A DNA stretch of 64,000 nucleotides from the NCBI RefSeq assembly GCF_004331385.1, contig NZ_SJON01000015.1, positions 38,435 to 102,434 of the forward strand, read 5' to 3'. The notes beneath the pieces were generated by a model that saw only the letters and a list, made by a program, of their open reading frames with translations, had not been told where the DNA came from and did no database searches. This DNA comes from Enterobacter quasihormaechei. Its GTDB lineage: Bacteria > Pseudomonadota > Gammaproteobacteria > Enterobacterales > Enterobacteriaceae. Shown here one piece after another: positions 10,401 through 22,475 of the stretch (its first letter is position 1; each line of letters starts with the position of its first letter). A program made the position numbers and the translations under genes.

Positions 10401-11909
10401 TTCGACCTGAAGCAGGTCAACCCGAAAGCGATGATCTCCGTGAAGCTGGTTTCCGAGCCGGGCGTCGGCACCATCGCCACCGGCGTGGCGAAAGCCTATG
10501 CGGATCTGATCACCATTGCCGGCTACGACGGCGGCACCGGCGCAAGCCCGCTCTCCTCCGTGAAATACGCGGGCTGCCCGTGGGAGCTTGGCCTGGTGGA
10601 AACCCAGCAGGCGCTGGTGGCTAACGGTCTGCGTCACAAGATCCGTTTGCAGGTGGACGGCGGTCTGAAAACCGGCCTCGACATCATCAAAGCGGCGATT
10701 CTGGGTGCGGAAAGCTTCGGCTTCGGTACCAGCCCGATGGTTGCGCTCGGCTGTAAATACCTGCGTATTTGCCACCTGAACAACTGCGCAACCGGCGTTG
10801 CAACCCAGGACGAGAAGCTGCGTAAGAATCACTATCACGGCCTGCCGTTCAAAGTGACCAACTACTTTGACTTCATCGCCCGTGAAACCCGCGAGCTGAT
10901 GGCGCAGCTGGGCGTGAAGCGTCTGGTGGATCTGATTGGCCGTACCGACCTGCTGAAAGAGCTGGAAGGCTTCACCGCCAAGCAGCAGAAGCTGGAGCTG
11001 TCTAAGCTGCTGGAAACGGCTGAGCCGCATCCTGGCAAAGCGGTTTACTGCACCGAGAACAACCCGCCGTTCGACAACGGCGTGCTGAACGCGCAGCTGC
11101 TGCAACAGGCGAAGCCGTATGTGGACGAGAAGCAGAGCAAAACGTTCTGGTTTGATATCCGCAACACCGACCGTTCTGTCGGCGCGTCCCTCTCCGGCTA
11201 CATCGCGCAAACGCACGGTGACCAGGGGCTGGCATCGGATCCGATTACCGCGCACTTCAGCGGTACCGCGGGCCAGAGCTTCGGCGTGTGGAACGCCGGC
11301 GGCGTTGAGTTATACCTGACCGGCGATGCCAACGACTACGTCGGCAAAGGCATGGCGGGCGGTCTGCTGGCGGTGCGTCCTCCGGTCGGTTCAGCCTTCC
11401 GCAGCCATGAAGCCAGCATCATCGGCAACACCTGTCTGTACGGTGCGACCGGCGGTCGTCTGTTTGCCGCGGGCCGTGCGGGCGAACGTTTTGCGGTGCG
11501 TAACTCCGGTGCCATCACCGTGGTGGAAGGCATCGGCGATAACGGCTGCGAATACATGACGGGCGGAATAGTGTGCGTCCTGGGTAAAACCGGCGTGAAC
11601 TTTGGCGCCGGCATGACGGGCGGTTTTGCCTACGTGCTGGATGAAGACGGTGAGTTCCGCAAGCGCGTGAACCCGGAACTGGTGGAAGTGCTGGACGTTG
11701 ATTCGCTGGCCATTCATGAAGAACACCTGCGCGGTTTGATTACCGAACACGTGCAGCATACCGGTTCTTCGCGCGGCGAAGAGATCCTGGCGAACTGGCC
11801 AGCGTTCTCTGCGAAATTCGCGCTGGTTAAGCCGAAGTCCAGCGATGTTAAAGCCCTGTTGGGTCACCGTAGTCGTAGCGCAGCAGAGCTGCGCGTGCAG
11901 GCGCAGTAA
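7449..11909 (+). CDS. gltB: Glutamate synthase (NADPH) large subunit
   Basis: Large alpha subunit of glutamate synthase (GOGAT), which moves the amide of glutamine to 2-oxoglutarate, yielding two glutamates; with glutamine synthetase it forms the main low-ammonia assimilation route. The start at 7449 gives 1486 aa. An 11-residue propeptide precedes Cys12 ([12 protein letters not shown]), the N-terminal nucleophile of the class II glutaminase domain. The central domain is followed by the FMN-binding synthase domain with the [3Fe-4S] cysteines 1102, 1108 and 1113 ([12 protein letters not shown]), then the beta-helical GXGXG domain. The GTG at 7413 is in frame but stops lie just upstream. gltD follows after 9 bases in one operon. 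Confidence 0.98.
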   Translation: MLYDKSLEKDNCGFGLIAHIEGEPSHKVVRTAIHALARMQHRGAILADGKTGDGCGLLLQKPDRFFRIVAEERGWRLAKNYAVGMLFLNQDPEKAAASRRIVEEELQRETLSIVGWRDVPTNEGVLGEIALSSLPRIEQIFVNAPAGWRPRDMERRLFIARRRIEKRLQDDKEFYVCSLSNLVNIYKGLCMPADLPRFYLDLADLRLESAICLFHQRFSTNTVPRWPLAQPFRYLAHNGEINTITGNRQWARARTYKFQTPLIPDLHDAAPFVNETGSDSSSMDNMLELLLAGGMDIVRAMRLLVPPAWQNNPDMDPELRAFFDFNSMHMEPWDGPAGIVMSDGRFAACNLDRNGLRPARYVITKDKLITCASEVGIWDYQPDEVVEKGRVGPGELMVIDTRGGRILHSAETDNDLKSRHPYKEWMAKNVRRLVPFEDLSDDEVGSREMDDDTLASFQKQFNYSAEELDSVIRVLGENGQEAVGSMGDDTPFAVLSSQPRIIYDYFRQQFAQVTNPPIDPLREAHVMSLATSIGREMNVFCEAEGQAHRLTFKSPILLYSDFKQLTTMTEEHYRADTLDITFDVTETSLEETVNALCDKAEQMVRNGTVLLVLSDRNIAKNRLPVPAPMAVGAIQTRLVDKSLRCDANIIVETASARDPHHFAVLLGFGATAIYPYLAYETLARLVDTRAIDKDYRTVMLNYRNGINKGLYKIMSKMGISTIASYRCSKLFEAVGLHDDVANLCFQGVVSRIGGAGFADFQQDLVNLSKRAWLARKPLEQGGLLKYVHGGEYHAYNPDVVRTLQQAVQSGEYSDYQQYAELVNNRPAATLRDLIALNPGDEAVSVDEVEPASELFKRFDTAAMSIGALSPEAHEALAEAMNSIGGNSNSGEGGEDPARYGTNKVSRIKQVASGRFGVTPAYLVNADVIQIKVAQGAKPGEGGQLPGDKVTPYIAKLRYSVPGVTLISPPPHHDIYSIEDLAQLIFDLKQVNPKAMISVKLVSEPGVGTIATGVAKAYADLITIAGYDGGTGASPLSSVKYAGCPWELGLVETQQALVANGLRHKIRLQVDGGLKTGLDIIKAAILGAESFGFGTSPMVALGCKYLRICHLNNCATGVATQDEKLRKNHYHGLPFKVTNYFDFIARETRELMAQLGVKRLVDLIGRTDLLKELEGFTAKQQKLELSKLLETAEPHPGKAVYCTENNPPFDNGVLNAQLLQQAKPYVDEKQSKTFWFDIRNTDRSVGASLSGYIAQTHGDQGLASDPITAHFSGTAGQSFGVWNAGGVELYLTGDANDYVGKGMAGGLLAVRPPVGSAFRSHEASIIGNTCLYGATGGRLFAAGRAGERFAVRNSGAITVVEGIGDNGCEYMTGGIVCVLGKTGVNFGAGMTGGFAYVLDEDGEFRKRVNPELVEVLDVDSLAIHEEHLRGLITEHVQHTGSSRGEEILANWPAFSAKFALVKPKSSDVKALLGHRSRSAAELRVQAQ

Positions 11910-13337
<1,428 letters not shown>

Positions 13338-13345
13338 GCCCCTCT

Positions 13346-13391
13346 GACTCCCCGGCAGAAGCATAACGCCGAACGCCGGGGAGTCTGTTTT
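13346..13391 (+). terminator. Terminator of gltBD
   Basis: An 11-bp perfect stem (GACTCCCCGGC at 13346-13356 with GCCGGGGAGTC at 13375-13385) with an 18-nt loop, followed by TGTTTTC, just after the gltD stop. Confidence 0.8.
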
Positions 13392-13449
13392 CAGTAACCT
13401 ACCCTTAGTCAACGATACCCTCTACCCCTAAAAAGCAGCGTAAATCCCG

Positions 13450-13487
13450 ACGTAAACGTTTGCATTGTCGAAAAAAATGTATATTAT
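13450..13487 (+). promoter_or_regulatory. PurR-type operator and promoter of codBA
   Basis: ACGTAAACGTTTGCAT at 13450-13465 is a near match to the PurR operator ACGCAAACGTTTGCGT, with the central CG step and flanking AA/TT intact. It overlaps a plausible -35 (TTGCAT, 13460-13465), 16 bp from a -10 TATTAT at 13482-13487. PurR repression of codBA is established in E. coli; its operation here is inferred from the site. Confidence 0.8.
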
Positions 13488-13523
13488 GCGGCGGATTTTT
13501 TGGCCAAAATTCAAGGAGGCGTT

Positions 13524-14774
13524 GTGTCGCAAGATAACAATTATAGCCAGGGCCCCGTTCCTCTGGCGGCGCGGAAAGGCGTGGTTCCACTCACTTTTGT
13601 GATGTTAGGGTTAACGTTTTTTTCCGCCAGTATGTGGACCGGAGGCACGCTCGGTACCGGTCTTTCCTATAATGATTTCTTCCTCGCAGTTCTCTTCGGC
13701 AATCTCCTCCTCGGTATTTACACTGCTTTTCTTGGTTACATTGGCGCGAAAACCGGCCTCTCAACCCATCTTCTTGCGCGTTACTCGTTCGGTATAAAAG
13801 GGTCCTGGCTTCCCTCCATGCTTTTAGGCGGTACGCAGGTAGGATGGTTTGGCGTCGGCGTAGCGATGTTTGCCATCCCGGTGAGTAAAGCCACGGGCAT
13901 CGACGTGAACATCCTGATTGCGGTTTCCGGCTTGTTGATGACGTTGACCATTTTTTTTGGCATCTCGGCACTGACGATTTTATCCATCATCGCCGTACCC
14001 GCTATCGTCATCCTGGGTAGCTACTCCGTCTGGCTGGCGGTGGACGGCGTGGGAGGATTGGACCACCTCAAATCCATTGTGCCGCAGACGCCGCTCAACT
14101 TTTCCAGCGCGCTGGCGCTGGTTGTAGGTTCGTTTATCAGCGCAGGCACGCTGACCGCCGACTTCGTCCGCTTTGGCCGCAATGCCAAAGGGGCCGTTCT
14201 GGTGGCGATGGTGGCATTTTTCCTTGGCAACTCGCTGATGTTTATCTTCGGTGCGGCAGGCGCTGCCGCCGTAGGACAGGCCGATATTTCTGACGTGATG
14301 ATCGCCCAGGGACTGCTGCTGCCGGCGATTGTCGTTCTCGGCCTGAATATCTGGACCACCAATGACAACGCGCTGTACGCCTCTGGTCTGGGTTTCGCCA
14401 ATATTACTGGCCTTTCCAGCCGTACGCTGTCGGTGATGAATGGCATTATCGGTACGCTGTGCGCGCTGTGGCTATACAACAACTTCGTTGGCTGGCTGAC
14501 CTTTTTGTCGGCAGCGATTCCGCCGATTGGCGGGGTGATTATCGCCGACTATCTGATTAATCGCCGCCGCTATGCCAGCTTCGACCACGCAAAATTTGTG
14601 TCCGTTAACTGGATTGCCATTTTCTCGGTCGCCCTGGGTGTTGCTGCCGGGCACTACATTCCGGGAATTGTCCCCGTTAACGCAGTATTGGGTGGCGTCT
14701 TCAGCTATTTGGTGTTAAACCCATTCGCCAAACGTACCCTTGCTAATCCTTCGGAGGCTTCCCATGCAGAATAA
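13524..14774 (+). CDS. codB: Cytosine permease
   Basis: Inner-membrane cytosine importer of the NCS1 (nucleobase:cation symporter-1) family, about 12 hydrophobic segments over 416 aa. Family features include [14 protein letters not shown] in the first segment, [11 protein letters not shown] and [12 protein letters not shown] chose the GTG at 13524 (VSQDNN) because AAGGAGG sits at 13513-13519 and the product then aligns with E. coli CodB, whose gene I recall as also starting with GTG; the TTG at 13500 is discarded. It overlaps codA by 11 bases, which suggests translational coupling. It supplies substrate for CodA in pyrimidine salvage. Confidence 0.96.
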   Translation: MSQDNNYSQGPVPLAARKGVVPLTFVMLGLTFFSASMWTGGTLGTGLSYNDFFLAVLFGNLLLGIYTAFLGYIGAKTGLSTHLLARYSFGIKGSWLPSMLLGGTQVGWFGVGVAMFAIPVSKATGIDVNILIAVSGLLMTLTIFFGISALTILSIIAVPAIVILGSYSVWLAVDGVGGLDHLKSIVPQTPLNFSSALALVVGSFISAGTLTADFVRFGRNAKGAVLVAMVAFFLGNSLMFIFGAAGAAAVGQADISDVMIAQGLLLPAIVVLGLNIWTTNDNALYASGLGFANITGLSSRTLSVMNGIIGTLCALWLYNNFVGWLTFLSAAIPPIGGVIIADYLINRRRYASFDHAKFVSVNWIAIFSVALGVAAGHYIPGIVPVNAVLGGVFSYLVLNPFAKRTLANPSEASHAE

Positions 14775-16044
14775 TTCCCTCACTATCCGTCAGGCCCGTT
14801 TGCAGGGGCAGGAAGCTTTATGGCAGATCACGATTGAGAACGGACGCTTCAGCCGTATCGATCCTCAGGAAACCGCCTCTGCGCCAGTCGGTCAGGTGCT
14901 GGACGCCGAATGCGGGCTGGTTATCCCTCCTTTCATCGAACCGCATATCCATCTGGATACAACGCAAACGGCGGGTGAACCGAACTGGAATCAGTCAGGC
15001 ACCCTTTTCGAGGGAATCGAGCGCTGGGCCGAACGTAAGGCGATGCTCACCCACGAAGACGTTAAAACCCGCGCGATGCAGACCCTGAAGTGGCAGATCG
15101 CCAACGGCATTCAGTACGTACGTACACACGTTGACGTCTCGGACCCCACGCTTACGGCACTGAAAGCCATGCTGGAGGTGAAGCAGGAAGTCGCTCCGTG
15201 GGTCGATATGCAAATTGTGGCATTCCCGCAGGAAGGCATTCTTTCTTATCCGAACGGAGAAGCACTGCTTGAGGAAGCTGTACGTTTAGGGGCGGATGTC
15301 ATCGGCGCAATCCCCCACTTTGAATTTACGCGTGAATATGGCGTGGAGTCGCTGCATAAAACGTTTTCTTTGGCCAGAAAGTATGACCGCCTGATCGATG
15401 TCCACTGTGATGAAATTGATGATGAGCAGTCGCGCTTCGTTGAAACCGTTGCCGCCCTGGCACATCGTGACGGAATGGGTTCGCGCGTGACCGCCAGCCA
15501 TACCACGGCGATGCACTCCTATAATGGCGCGTATACGTCCCGGCTGTTTCGCCTGTTAAAAATGTCAGGCATTAACTTCGTGGCAAACCCGCTGGTTAAC
15601 ACGCATTTGCAGGGCCGTTTCGATACCTACCCCAAACGCCGCGGCATCACGCGCGTCAAAGAGATGCTGGAAGCGGAGATCAACGTCTGCTTTGGTCATG
15701 ACGACGTTTTCGATCCGTGGTATCCGCTGGGAACCGCGAATATGCTTCAGGTTCTGCATATGGGGCTGCACGTCTGCCAACTGATGGGCTACGGGCAAAT
15801 AAACGATGGGCTTAACCTGATCACTACCCACAGCGCGAAAACGCTCAATTTGCAGGACTATGGCGTGCGCGTTGGGAATTCAGCAAACCTGGTGATCCTT
15901 CCGGCAGAGAATGGGTTTGATGCCGTTCGTCGCCAGACGCCGGCACGATACTCTGTTCGCCACGGCAAGGTGATTGCCGAGACGGTGCCCAGCCAGACCA
16001 CCGTGCACCTGACGCAGCCGGAAGCGGTGACGTTTAAGCGCTAA
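14764..16044 (+). CDS. codA: Cytosine deaminase
   Basis: Amidohydrolase-superfamily metalloenzyme converting cytosine to uracil and ammonia. The metal ligands and catalytic residues are visible: His61 and His63 (EPHIHLD), the FPQEG loop, [11 protein letters not shown] with the substrate-contacting Glu, ASHTTAMHS, and GHDDVFDPW with the metal-ligand Asp. At 426 aa the length agrees with E. coli CodA (427). The ATG at 14764 is preceded by CGGAGG and lies inside the codB end. With codB it forms a salvage operon that also releases ammonia, compatible with its position after the glutamate synthase genes. Confidence 0.97.
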   Translation: MQNNSLTIRQARLQGQEALWQITIENGRFSRIDPQETASAPVGQVLDAECGLVIPPFIEPHIHLDTTQTAGEPNWNQSGTLFEGIERWAERKAMLTHEDVKTRAMQTLKWQIANGIQYVRTHVDVSDPTLTALKAMLEVKQEVAPWVDMQIVAFPQEGILSYPNGEALLEEAVRLGADVIGAIPHFEFTREYGVESLHKTFSLARKYDRLIDVHCDEIDDEQSRFVETVAALAHRDGMGSRVTASHTTAMHSYNGAYTSRLFRLLKMSGINFVANPLVNTHLQGRFDTYPKRRGITRVKEMLEAEINVCFGHDDVFDPWYPLGTANMLQVLHMGLHVCQLMGYGQINDGLNLITTHSAKTLNLQDYGVRVGNSANLVILPAENGFDAVRRQTPARYSVRHGKVIAETVPSQTTVHLTQPEAVTFKR

Positions 16045-16108
16045 TTCTGGGTTGGAAACCGCGTGGCAAACGTCATCGCGTACATAAAGATATCCTCACG
16101 GCGGAGCT

Positions 16109-16126
16109 AACGGCCTGCCGTTTTTT
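16109..16126 (+). terminator. Weak terminator-like hairpin after codBA
   Basis: AACGG (16109-16113), a CCTG loop and CCGTT, followed by TTTT, about 65 bases after the codA stop. The short stem makes it a weak candidate. Confidence 0.4.
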
Positions 16127-16134
16127 CCAGCAGA

Positions 16135-16440
16135 TTAACTTTTGCTTTTGGCTAAAGCGCTTTTATCGCCGCCAAACGGGACGGCTCCGCTGAAAGGTTT
16201 ACCGTCGATGGCGTCGTGGGTTCGAATCGCCTCCGGCCGCAGCCAGCGCTGAACGCGGGACGGCATATCCAGCCCAATCAGCAGGACCACCACAAAGGTC
16301 AGGCCGAAGGAGAGCGAGCCCAGGGCTGTGCCCAGCGCCATATTCTGCGACAGCAGCGCGCCAATCACCGGGGCGATCGCCCCGCCCAGCGCCCCGACGT
16401 TATAGGTAAAGCCCAGACCCGCCGCACGCTGGTCGGTTTC
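16135..16440 (-). pseudogene. nanT: nanT remnant: C-terminal piece of the sialic acid transporter
   Basis: The minus-strand frame from [10 protein letters not shown] to the stop at 16135 closely matches the last ~100 residues of NanT, the MFS N-acetylneuraminate:proton symporter (recognisable pieces: [43 protein letters not shown]). The N-terminal ~80% of the roughly 496-aa transporter is missing. The open frame extends to a start at 16479, but its first 13 residues ([13 protein letters not shown]) do not resemble NanT and look like fused flanking sequence. No nanA, nanE, nanK, nanR or yhcH is present: codA lies on one side and sspB on the other. A two-helix fragment cannot transport sialate. 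Confidence 0.85.
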
Positions 16441-16520
16441 ATTGCAGTCCGGTGCCATTGAAGGAAAACGCTGCATCATAGCACAGGAAATTAGAGGGGG
16501 CGAAAAGGGGCAAAAAGCAA

Positions 16521-16541
16521 AACAGGCCCGTCGGGCCTGTT
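16521..16541 (-). terminator. Terminator of sspAB
   Basis: 9-bp perfect stem (AACAGGCCC with GGGCCTGTT) and a 3-nt loop a few bases after the sspB stop; on the minus strand it is followed by TTGCTTTTTG. Confidence 0.75.
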
Positions 16542-16544
16542 TGT

Positions 16545-17051
16545 TTATTTCACAACGCGCAGTGCGGGACGACCACCGCGCGGTGGCGGTTCATCATCCG
16601 GACCCTCGTCGTCGTCCTGACGATCGGGCTTGTCGCCATCAATCACCGACATGACCGGGTCGCTTTCGCGTTCATCGGATGCGTCATCGTCATTCAGGCT
16701 GGCGACCTCTTCATCATAAGCCGCTTCCGGCTCGAACATGGTGCCTGCACCGTTTTCTCGGGCATAGATAGCCAGAACCGCAGCCAGCGGAACGGAAACC
16801 TGACGCGGGACGCCGCCGAAACGCGCATTAAAGCGCACTTCGTCGTTAGCCAGCTCCAGATTACCCACTGCACGTGGCGCAATATTCAGTACAATCTGTC
16901 CGTCACGTGCGTATTCCATTGGAACCTGCACGCCCGGCAACGTCACATCCACAACCAGGTGCGGCGTGAGCTGGTTATCCAGCAGCCATTCATAGAAGGC
17001 GCGCAGCAGATACGGACGGCGTGGGGTAAGTTGTGACATTTCCACAGTCAT
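16545..17051 (-). CDS. sspB: ClpXP protease specificity-enhancing factor SspB
   Basis: Adaptor that binds the ssrA degradation tag and delivers tagged proteins, including stalled nascent chains and RseA fragments, to ClpXP. The folded dimeric tag-binding domain spans about residues 5-115 ([17 protein letters not shown], then [15 protein letters not shown]). An acidic flexible linker follows, ending in the ClpX-binding C-terminal motif RPALRVVK. The start ATG at 17051 overlaps the sspA stop (TAATG), so the pair is translationally coupled; an internal ATG four codons in (MSQLTPRRP) is an alternative start. Confidence 0.95.
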   Translation of the reverse strand: MTVEMSQLTPRRPYLLRAFYEWLLDNQLTPHLVVDVTLPGVQVPMEYARDGQIVLNIAPRAVGNLELANDEVRFNARFGGVPRQVSVPLAAVLAIYARENGAGTMFEPEAAYDEEVASLNDDDASDERESDPVMSVIDGDKPDRQDDDEGPDDEPPPRGGRPALRVVK

Positions 17052-17689
17052 TAGCCTCGGCCGAGACGCATTTCGCGCTCCGGTTCAGTTAAGGATGCCA
17101 GGAAAGAGTCGCGCTCAAAGACGCGCGTCATGTAGCCTTTCAGCTCTTTCGCGCCCGGGCCGCTGAACTCCACGCCCAGGGTTGGCAGACGCCACAGCAA
17201 CGGCGCCAGGTAGCAATCTACCAGGCTGAACTCGTCGCTCAGGAAGAACGGTTTTTGACCAAATACCGGCGCAATCGCCAGCAGCTCTTCACGCAGCTGT
17301 TTACGCGCAGCATCTGCTTCTGAAGAGGAACCGTTGACGATAACGTTCATCAGCGTGTACCAGTCTTTCTCGATACGCTGCATGTACAGGCGGCTTTCAC
17401 CACGCGCAACAGGATAAACAGGCATCAGTGGCGGATGCGGGAAACGCTCATCCAGGTATTCCATAATGATACGGGATTCCCACAGGGTCAGCTCGCGATC
17501 CACCAGCGTCGGTACGCTTTGGCTCGGGTTGAGATCGATCAGATCCTGAGGCGGGTTATCCTTTTCCACATGCTCGATCTCAAAACTGACACCCTTCTCG
17601 GCCAGCACGATACGAACCTGATGGCTATAAATGTCAGTAGGACCAGAAAACAGCGTCATTACCGAACGTTTGTTGGCAGCGACAGCCAT
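17051..17689 (-). CDS. sspA: Stringent starvation protein A
   Basis: RNA-polymerase-associated regulator with a glutathione S-transferase fold, needed for stationary-phase acid tolerance and lowering H-NS in E. coli. The 212-aa chain has the thioredoxin-like N-terminal half (MTLFSGPTDIYSHQVRIVL) and the helical GST C-terminal half (DEFSLVDCYLAPLLWRLP). As in E. coli SspA, the usual GST catalytic residue is not apparent. AGGAGGTTTTC precedes or overlaps the start site region. It forms an operon with sspB and lies downstream of rpsI, the conserved enterobacterial order. Confidence 0.95.
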   Translation of the reverse strand: MAVAANKRSVMTLFSGPTDIYSHQVRIVLAEKGVSFEIEHVEKDNPPQDLIDLNPSQSVPTLVDRELTLWESRIIMEYLDERFPHPPLMPVYPVARGESRLYMQRIEKDWYTLMNVIVNGSSSEADAARKQLREELLAIAPVFGQKPFFLSDEFSLVDCYLAPLLWRLPTLGVEFSGPGAKELKGYMTRVFERDSFLASLTEPEREMRLGRG

Positions 17690-17996
17690 GAAAACCTCCA
17701 GGTATATTCAGAATTTTTACTGCTACCGGCCCAACGGGGCCAGCCAGATGAAGTATCGCCCATCCCAGAGAAGACACATTGTTCAAGAATCGAACAAAAA
17801 TCGAGTATTCACCGATATTTGGGCAGAAAATTGGATGATAGTTTACCAGATTTTGATGGCTTTGTGGTGAGGGGATGCCGGAAATGTGGAAAAAGAGAAG
17901 ATATATGAAATGTTACTGTGGATAACCTGCGCATTATCCATAAAAAAACCCGCCGAAGCGGGTTTTTCGCCAATCGTTCTGCGTAAGCAGAATGGA
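17690..17996 (-). promoter_or_regulatory. rpsI-sspA intergenic region
   Basis: 307 bases between rpsI and sspA, both on the minus strand. It holds the rpsI terminator at 17942-17968 and, nearer sspA, an AT-rich stretch expected to contain the sspA promoter. I could not fix -35/-10 elements with confidence and see no further gene. Confidence 0.4.
17942..17968 (-). terminator. Terminator of rplM-rpsI
   Basis: Stem AACCCGC / GCGGGTT with a CGAA loop, flanked by A-run and T-run, about 30 bases beyond the rpsI stop on the minus strand. The symmetric flanks suggest it could work in both directions. Confidence 0.8.
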
Positions 17997-18392
<396 letters not shown>

Positions 18393-18404
18393 CTATAATC
18401 CCGA

Positions 18405-18990
<586 letters not shown>

Positions 18991-19070
18991 CGCAAGATTA
19001 TAGAGAAGTTGAGGTCAAAGATCGACCCTTAAATGTGATTTGGAATGGGTTTTTCGAGACGGTGGAAAAT

Positions 19071-19098
19071 GCCGGGTGGCGGCTGCGCCTAACCCGGC
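19071..19098. repeat. REP-like palindrome (copy 2)
   Basis: 28 nt with the same outer arms (GCCGGGT, ACCCGGC) as copy 1, differing from it only in the loop region (CTGCGCCTA versus CTTCGCCTT). It lies between the rplM leader and the 3' end of zapE. Confidence 0.85.
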
Positions 19099-19132
19099 TT
19101 ACATGGTTCCCGTCTCAAGGAGAGGGTAGCAT

Positions 19133-20257
19133 TTATAGCATATGCTCACGCTTGAGGTACTCTTCGCTCTGCATCTCTTGCAGGCGCGACAGGCAGCGCT
19201 GGAACTCAAACTTCAGGCGCTCGCCCTGATAAATCTCATATAAAGGTACTTCGGCGCTGACCACCAGCTTAACGTGGCGCTCGTAAAACTCATCTACCAG
19301 CGCAATGAAGCGGCGCGCTTCGCTCTCCATGAGCGGGGTCATGACGGGCACATCCCACAACATAACGGTATGGAACAAACGCGACAGCGCAATGTAGTCA
19401 TGCTGGCTGCGGGCATCCACGCAGAGCGTTGCAAACGAGACGGCCAGCGTCTGGTTCTCAACGCCCAGCGTCGGCAACGGACGATGGTTAATCTCCAGCG
19501 CTGGGGCGTTATCTCGCGGCGCCCCTGCCAGCGCCAGCCACAGTTTATCCATCTCGCGGGAGGTGTCGGCGTTCAGCGGCGAAAGCCACAGGTGCGCCTG
19601 CGTCAGCGTGCGCAGACGATAATCAACACCGGCATCGACATTCATGATGTCGCAATGCTGTTTGATAGCATCAATGGCCGGCAGGAAACGCGCCCGCTGG
19701 AGACCATTGCGATAAAGCTCATCCGGTGGGATATTTGAGGTTGCCACCAGGGTGATCCCACGCGCAAACAGCGCTTTCATCAGCCCCCCCAGCAGCATGG
19801 CGTCCGTAATATCGGAAACAAAGAATTCGTCGAAGCAGAGCACGTCCGTTTCCGCCTTGAAGCGATCGGCCACGATCTCCAGCGGGTCGGTTTCGCCCTG
19901 GAGCGCCGTCAGCTCTTCATGAACCCGCAGCATGAAACGGTGAAAGTGCAGACGCTGCTTACGTGTGCCGGGCAGGCTCTGGTAAAACATATCCATCAGC
20001 CAGGTTTTACCCCGTCCAACGCCGCCCCACATATATAAGCCGCGAACCGGTGCGTTTACCGGCGGCTCTTTTTTACCCAGCAAACGGCCAAATGCCGCCT
20101 TCAGCCCGCTGCTCTGCGCCGCATCGGCGGGTTTCGCCAGAAGTTCCTGATAAATCGTGTTCAGGCGGTTAACCGCTTCACGCTGGACATCATCCGGCTG
20201 GTGGGTGCCCTCACTCAGGGCCAGTTGGTAACGCGATGAAGGGGACAGGTTTTGCAT
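19133..20257 (-). CDS. zapE: Cell division ATPase ZapE
   Basis: AFG1-like AAA+ ATPase that associates with the Z-ring under stress and is needed for division at high temperature or low oxygen in E. coli. The P-loop is GGVGRGKT in YMWGGVGRGKTWLMD, followed by Walker B LCFDEFFV and SNIPPDELYRNGLQRARFLP. Length 374 aa, as in E. coli YhcM. It is divergent from zapG, so the two division-related genes flank one control region. Confidence 0.95.
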   Translation of the reverse strand: MQNLSPSSRYQLALSEGTHQPDDVQREAVNRLNTIYQELLAKPADAAQSSGLKAAFGRLLGKKEPPVNAPVRGLYMWGGVGRGKTWLMDMFYQSLPGTRKQRLHFHRFMLRVHEELTALQGETDPLEIVADRFKAETDVLCFDEFFVSDITDAMLLGGLMKALFARGITLVATSNIPPDELYRNGLQRARFLPAIDAIKQHCDIMNVDAGVDYRLRTLTQAHLWLSPLNADTSREMDKLWLALAGAPRDNAPALEINHRPLPTLGVENQTLAVSFATLCVDARSQHDYIALSRLFHTVMLWDVPVMTPLMESEARRFIALVDEFYERHVKLVVSAEVPLYEIYQGERLKFEFQRCLSRLQEMQSEEYLKREHML

Positions 20258-20446
20258 GATGTTGTTGTTATTCCTTTAGTTAAACCTCACCAGCGCGCGC
20301 GGCTGATGAAAAAAAGGCCGTTCTACACTACGCGATGATACGTCAGGATTCCACTTCTGCGGAAATAGCGGTTATAGTGGCATAATCAGGCACAGGCAGG
20401 AGCCGAGCCAACACCCTACGGAACAACAAGACAACGGGAGAAGTTC

Positions 20447-20845
20447 ATGACCTGGGAATATGCGCTAATCGGTTTAGTCGTCGGCATCATCATCGGTGCT
20501 GTGGCCATGCGTTTCGGTAACCGCAAATTGCGTCAGCAGCAGTCACTGCAATACGAACTGGAAAAGAACAAAGCCGAGCTGGAAGAATATCGTGAAGAGC
20601 TGGTCAGCCACTTTGCCCGTAGCGCCGAGCTGCTGGACAACATGGCGACAGATTATCGCCAGCTCTATCAGCACATGGCGAAAAGCTCCAGCAGCCTGCT
20701 GCCGGAAATGACCGCAGAGACCAACCCCTTCCGCAATCGTCTGGCGGACTCTGAAGCCGGTAACGATCAGGCACCGGTTCAGATGCCACGCGACTATTCA
20801 GACGGCGCGTCCGGCCTGCTGCGCGGTGGTGTAAAACGCGATTAA
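20447..20845 (+). CDS. zapG: Division/envelope protein ZapG (YhcB, DUF1043)
   Basis: Inner-membrane protein with one N-terminal transmembrane helix (YALIGLVVGIIIGAVAMRF) and a long cytoplasmic coiled coil (about residues 28-80, rich in Glu/Lys/Gln) ending in a disordered tail. E. coli YhcB/ZapG links cell division, rod-complex and envelope synthesis. Length 132 aa is normal. ACGGGAGAAGTTC precedes the start. Confidence 0.95.
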   Translation: MTWEYALIGLVVGIIIGAVAMRFGNRKLRQQQSLQYELEKNKAELEEYREELVSHFARSAELLDNMATDYRQLYQHMAKSSSSLLPEMTAETNPFRNRLADSEAGNDQAPVQMPRDYSDGASGLLRGGVKRD

Positions 20846-21015
20846 TCGCAAAACCTGAATAAATTTTACGGGCGCACCTCATGCGCCCGTCCTTTCTTCC
20901 CGTCCCCAGCTATTATTTACTCAATCACCTCATTGTTCAGCGGTTGAAAATTCAATAACATCAAGATGTTTTTGGGGCCGTTCTTTTTCATTCCAGGATA
21001 CGAGAGTCAGCATCG

Positions 21016-22383
21016 ATGAAGAAAAAAAACCAGCTGTTGAGCGCCTTAGCGTTAAGTGTCGGGTTATCTCTCTCGGCCTCCTTCCCTGCCAGTGCGGCTC
21101 TGCCTTCGCAGGTGCCCGGACAAGAAGCCATTCCCAGCCTCGCGCCGATGCTTGAAAAAGTCCTGCCGGCGGTGGTCAGCGTGCAGGTGGAAGGGACCGC
21201 ACGACAAAGCCAGCGCATCCCCGAAGAGCTGAAGAAATATTTTGGCGAAGAGGCGCCGGATCAGCAGGCTCAGCCGTTTGAAGGCCTGGGTTCGGGCGTG
21301 ATTATCGACGCGGCTATGGGCTATATCCTGACCAATAACCACGTGATCAGCCAGGCCGATAAGATCAGCGTTCAGCTGAACGATGGCCGTGAGTTCGACG
21401 CAAAACTGATCGGCGGTGACGATCAAAGTGATATCGCCCTGCTTCAGGTGCAAAACCCCAGCAACCTGACCCAGATCGCCATCGCCGATTCCGATAAGCT
21501 GCGCGTCGGTGATTTTGCCGTCGCGGTCGGTAACCCGTTCGGCTTAGGCCAGACCGCCACCTCCGGGATTGTCTCCGCCCTGGGGCGCAGCGGCCTGAAT
21601 CTCGAAGGACTGGAAAACTTTATCCAGACCGACGCCTCCATCAACCGGGGCAACTCCGGCGGTGCGCTGCTTAACCTGAACGGTGAGTTGATCGGCATCA
21701 ACACCGCGATACTCGCGCCAGGCGGCGGCAGCATCGGGATTGGTTTTGCCATTCCGAGTAACATGGCCAAAACCCTGTCTCAACAGCTGATTCAGTTTGG
21801 CGAGGTTAAGCGCGGGCTGCTGGGCATTAAAGGCATGGAGATGAGCGCCGATATCGCCAAAGCCTTTAAGCTCAACGTCCAGCGCGGGGCGTTTGTCAGC
21901 GAAGTGCTGCCCAACTCCGGCTCTGCAAAGGCGGGCGTGAAATCCGGCGACGTTATTGTCAGCCTGAACGATAAACCGCTGAGCAGCTTCGCTGAATTAC
22001 GTTCACGTATTGCCACCACGGAGCCTGGCGCTAAAGTGAAGCTGGGCCTGATCCGCGAGGGCAAACCGCTGACCGTGGAAGTGACGCTGGACAAGAGCAC
22101 CTCCTCTTCCGCCAGCGCAGAACAGATCTCCCCGGCGCTCCAGGGCGCTACGCTGAGCGACGGTCAGCTTAAAAACGGCACGAAAGGCATTTCTGTCACT
22201 AACGTTGAGAAGAGTAGCCCGGCCGCACAGGCAGGTTTACATCAGGACGACGTGATTATTGGCGTGAACCGCACTCGCGTGCAGTCTATTGCGGAAATGC
22301 GTAAGGTGCTGGAGAGTAAACCGGCGGTCATTGCCCTGCAAATTATCCGTGGCAACGACACTCTGTACATTTTACTGCGTTAA
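21016..22383 (+). CDS. degQ: Periplasmic serine endoprotease DegQ
   Basis: HtrA-family periplasmic protease/chaperone acting on misfolded envelope proteins. A signal peptide (KKKNQLLSALALSVGLSL, cleavage likely after ASA, residue 27) precedes the trypsin-like domain with triad His109 (TNNHVIS), Asp139 (QSDIALL) and Ser214 (GNSGGAL). Two PDZ domains follow (about 260-350 and 365-455). The shorter LA loop and 455-aa length distinguish DegQ from DegP. degS follows after 92 bases on the same strand. Confidence 0.97.
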   Translation: MKKKNQLLSALALSVGLSLSASFPASAALPSQVPGQEAIPSLAPMLEKVLPAVVSVQVEGTARQSQRIPEELKKYFGEEAPDQQAQPFEGLGSGVIIDAAMGYILTNNHVISQADKISVQLNDGREFDAKLIGGDDQSDIALLQVQNPSNLTQIAIADSDKLRVGDFAVAVGNPFGLGQTATSGIVSALGRSGLNLEGLENFIQTDASINRGNSGGALLNLNGELIGINTAILAPGGGSIGIGFAIPSNMAKTLSQQLIQFGEVKRGLLGIKGMEMSADIAKAFKLNVQRGAFVSEVLPNSGSAKAGVKSGDVIVSLNDKPLSSFAELRSRIATTEPGAKVKLGLIREGKPLTVEVTLDKSTSSSASAEQISPALQGATLSDGQLKNGTKGISVTNVEKSSPAAQAGLHQDDVIIGVNRTRVQSIAEMRKVLESKPAVIALQIIRGNDTLYILLR

Positions 22384-22475
22384 CCATTTGCGACTCCGGG
22401 CATCGCCGCTGCGTGTGATGTCCGGATAACTCATGTTATGCTGCAAACCGTCCCTTTTTTAACGACACACGCATC

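Noticed and set aside
7740..11255. Two long minus-strand frames (563 and 603 codons) opposite gltB
   Set aside because: They mirror the high-GC codon pattern of gltB, lack recognisable domains and are antisense to one of the best-conserved genes in the window.
16135..16479. A complete small MFS-like transporter gene
   Set aside because: Only ~100 residues match, and they are the C terminus of NanT; the start region is unrelated flanking sequence.
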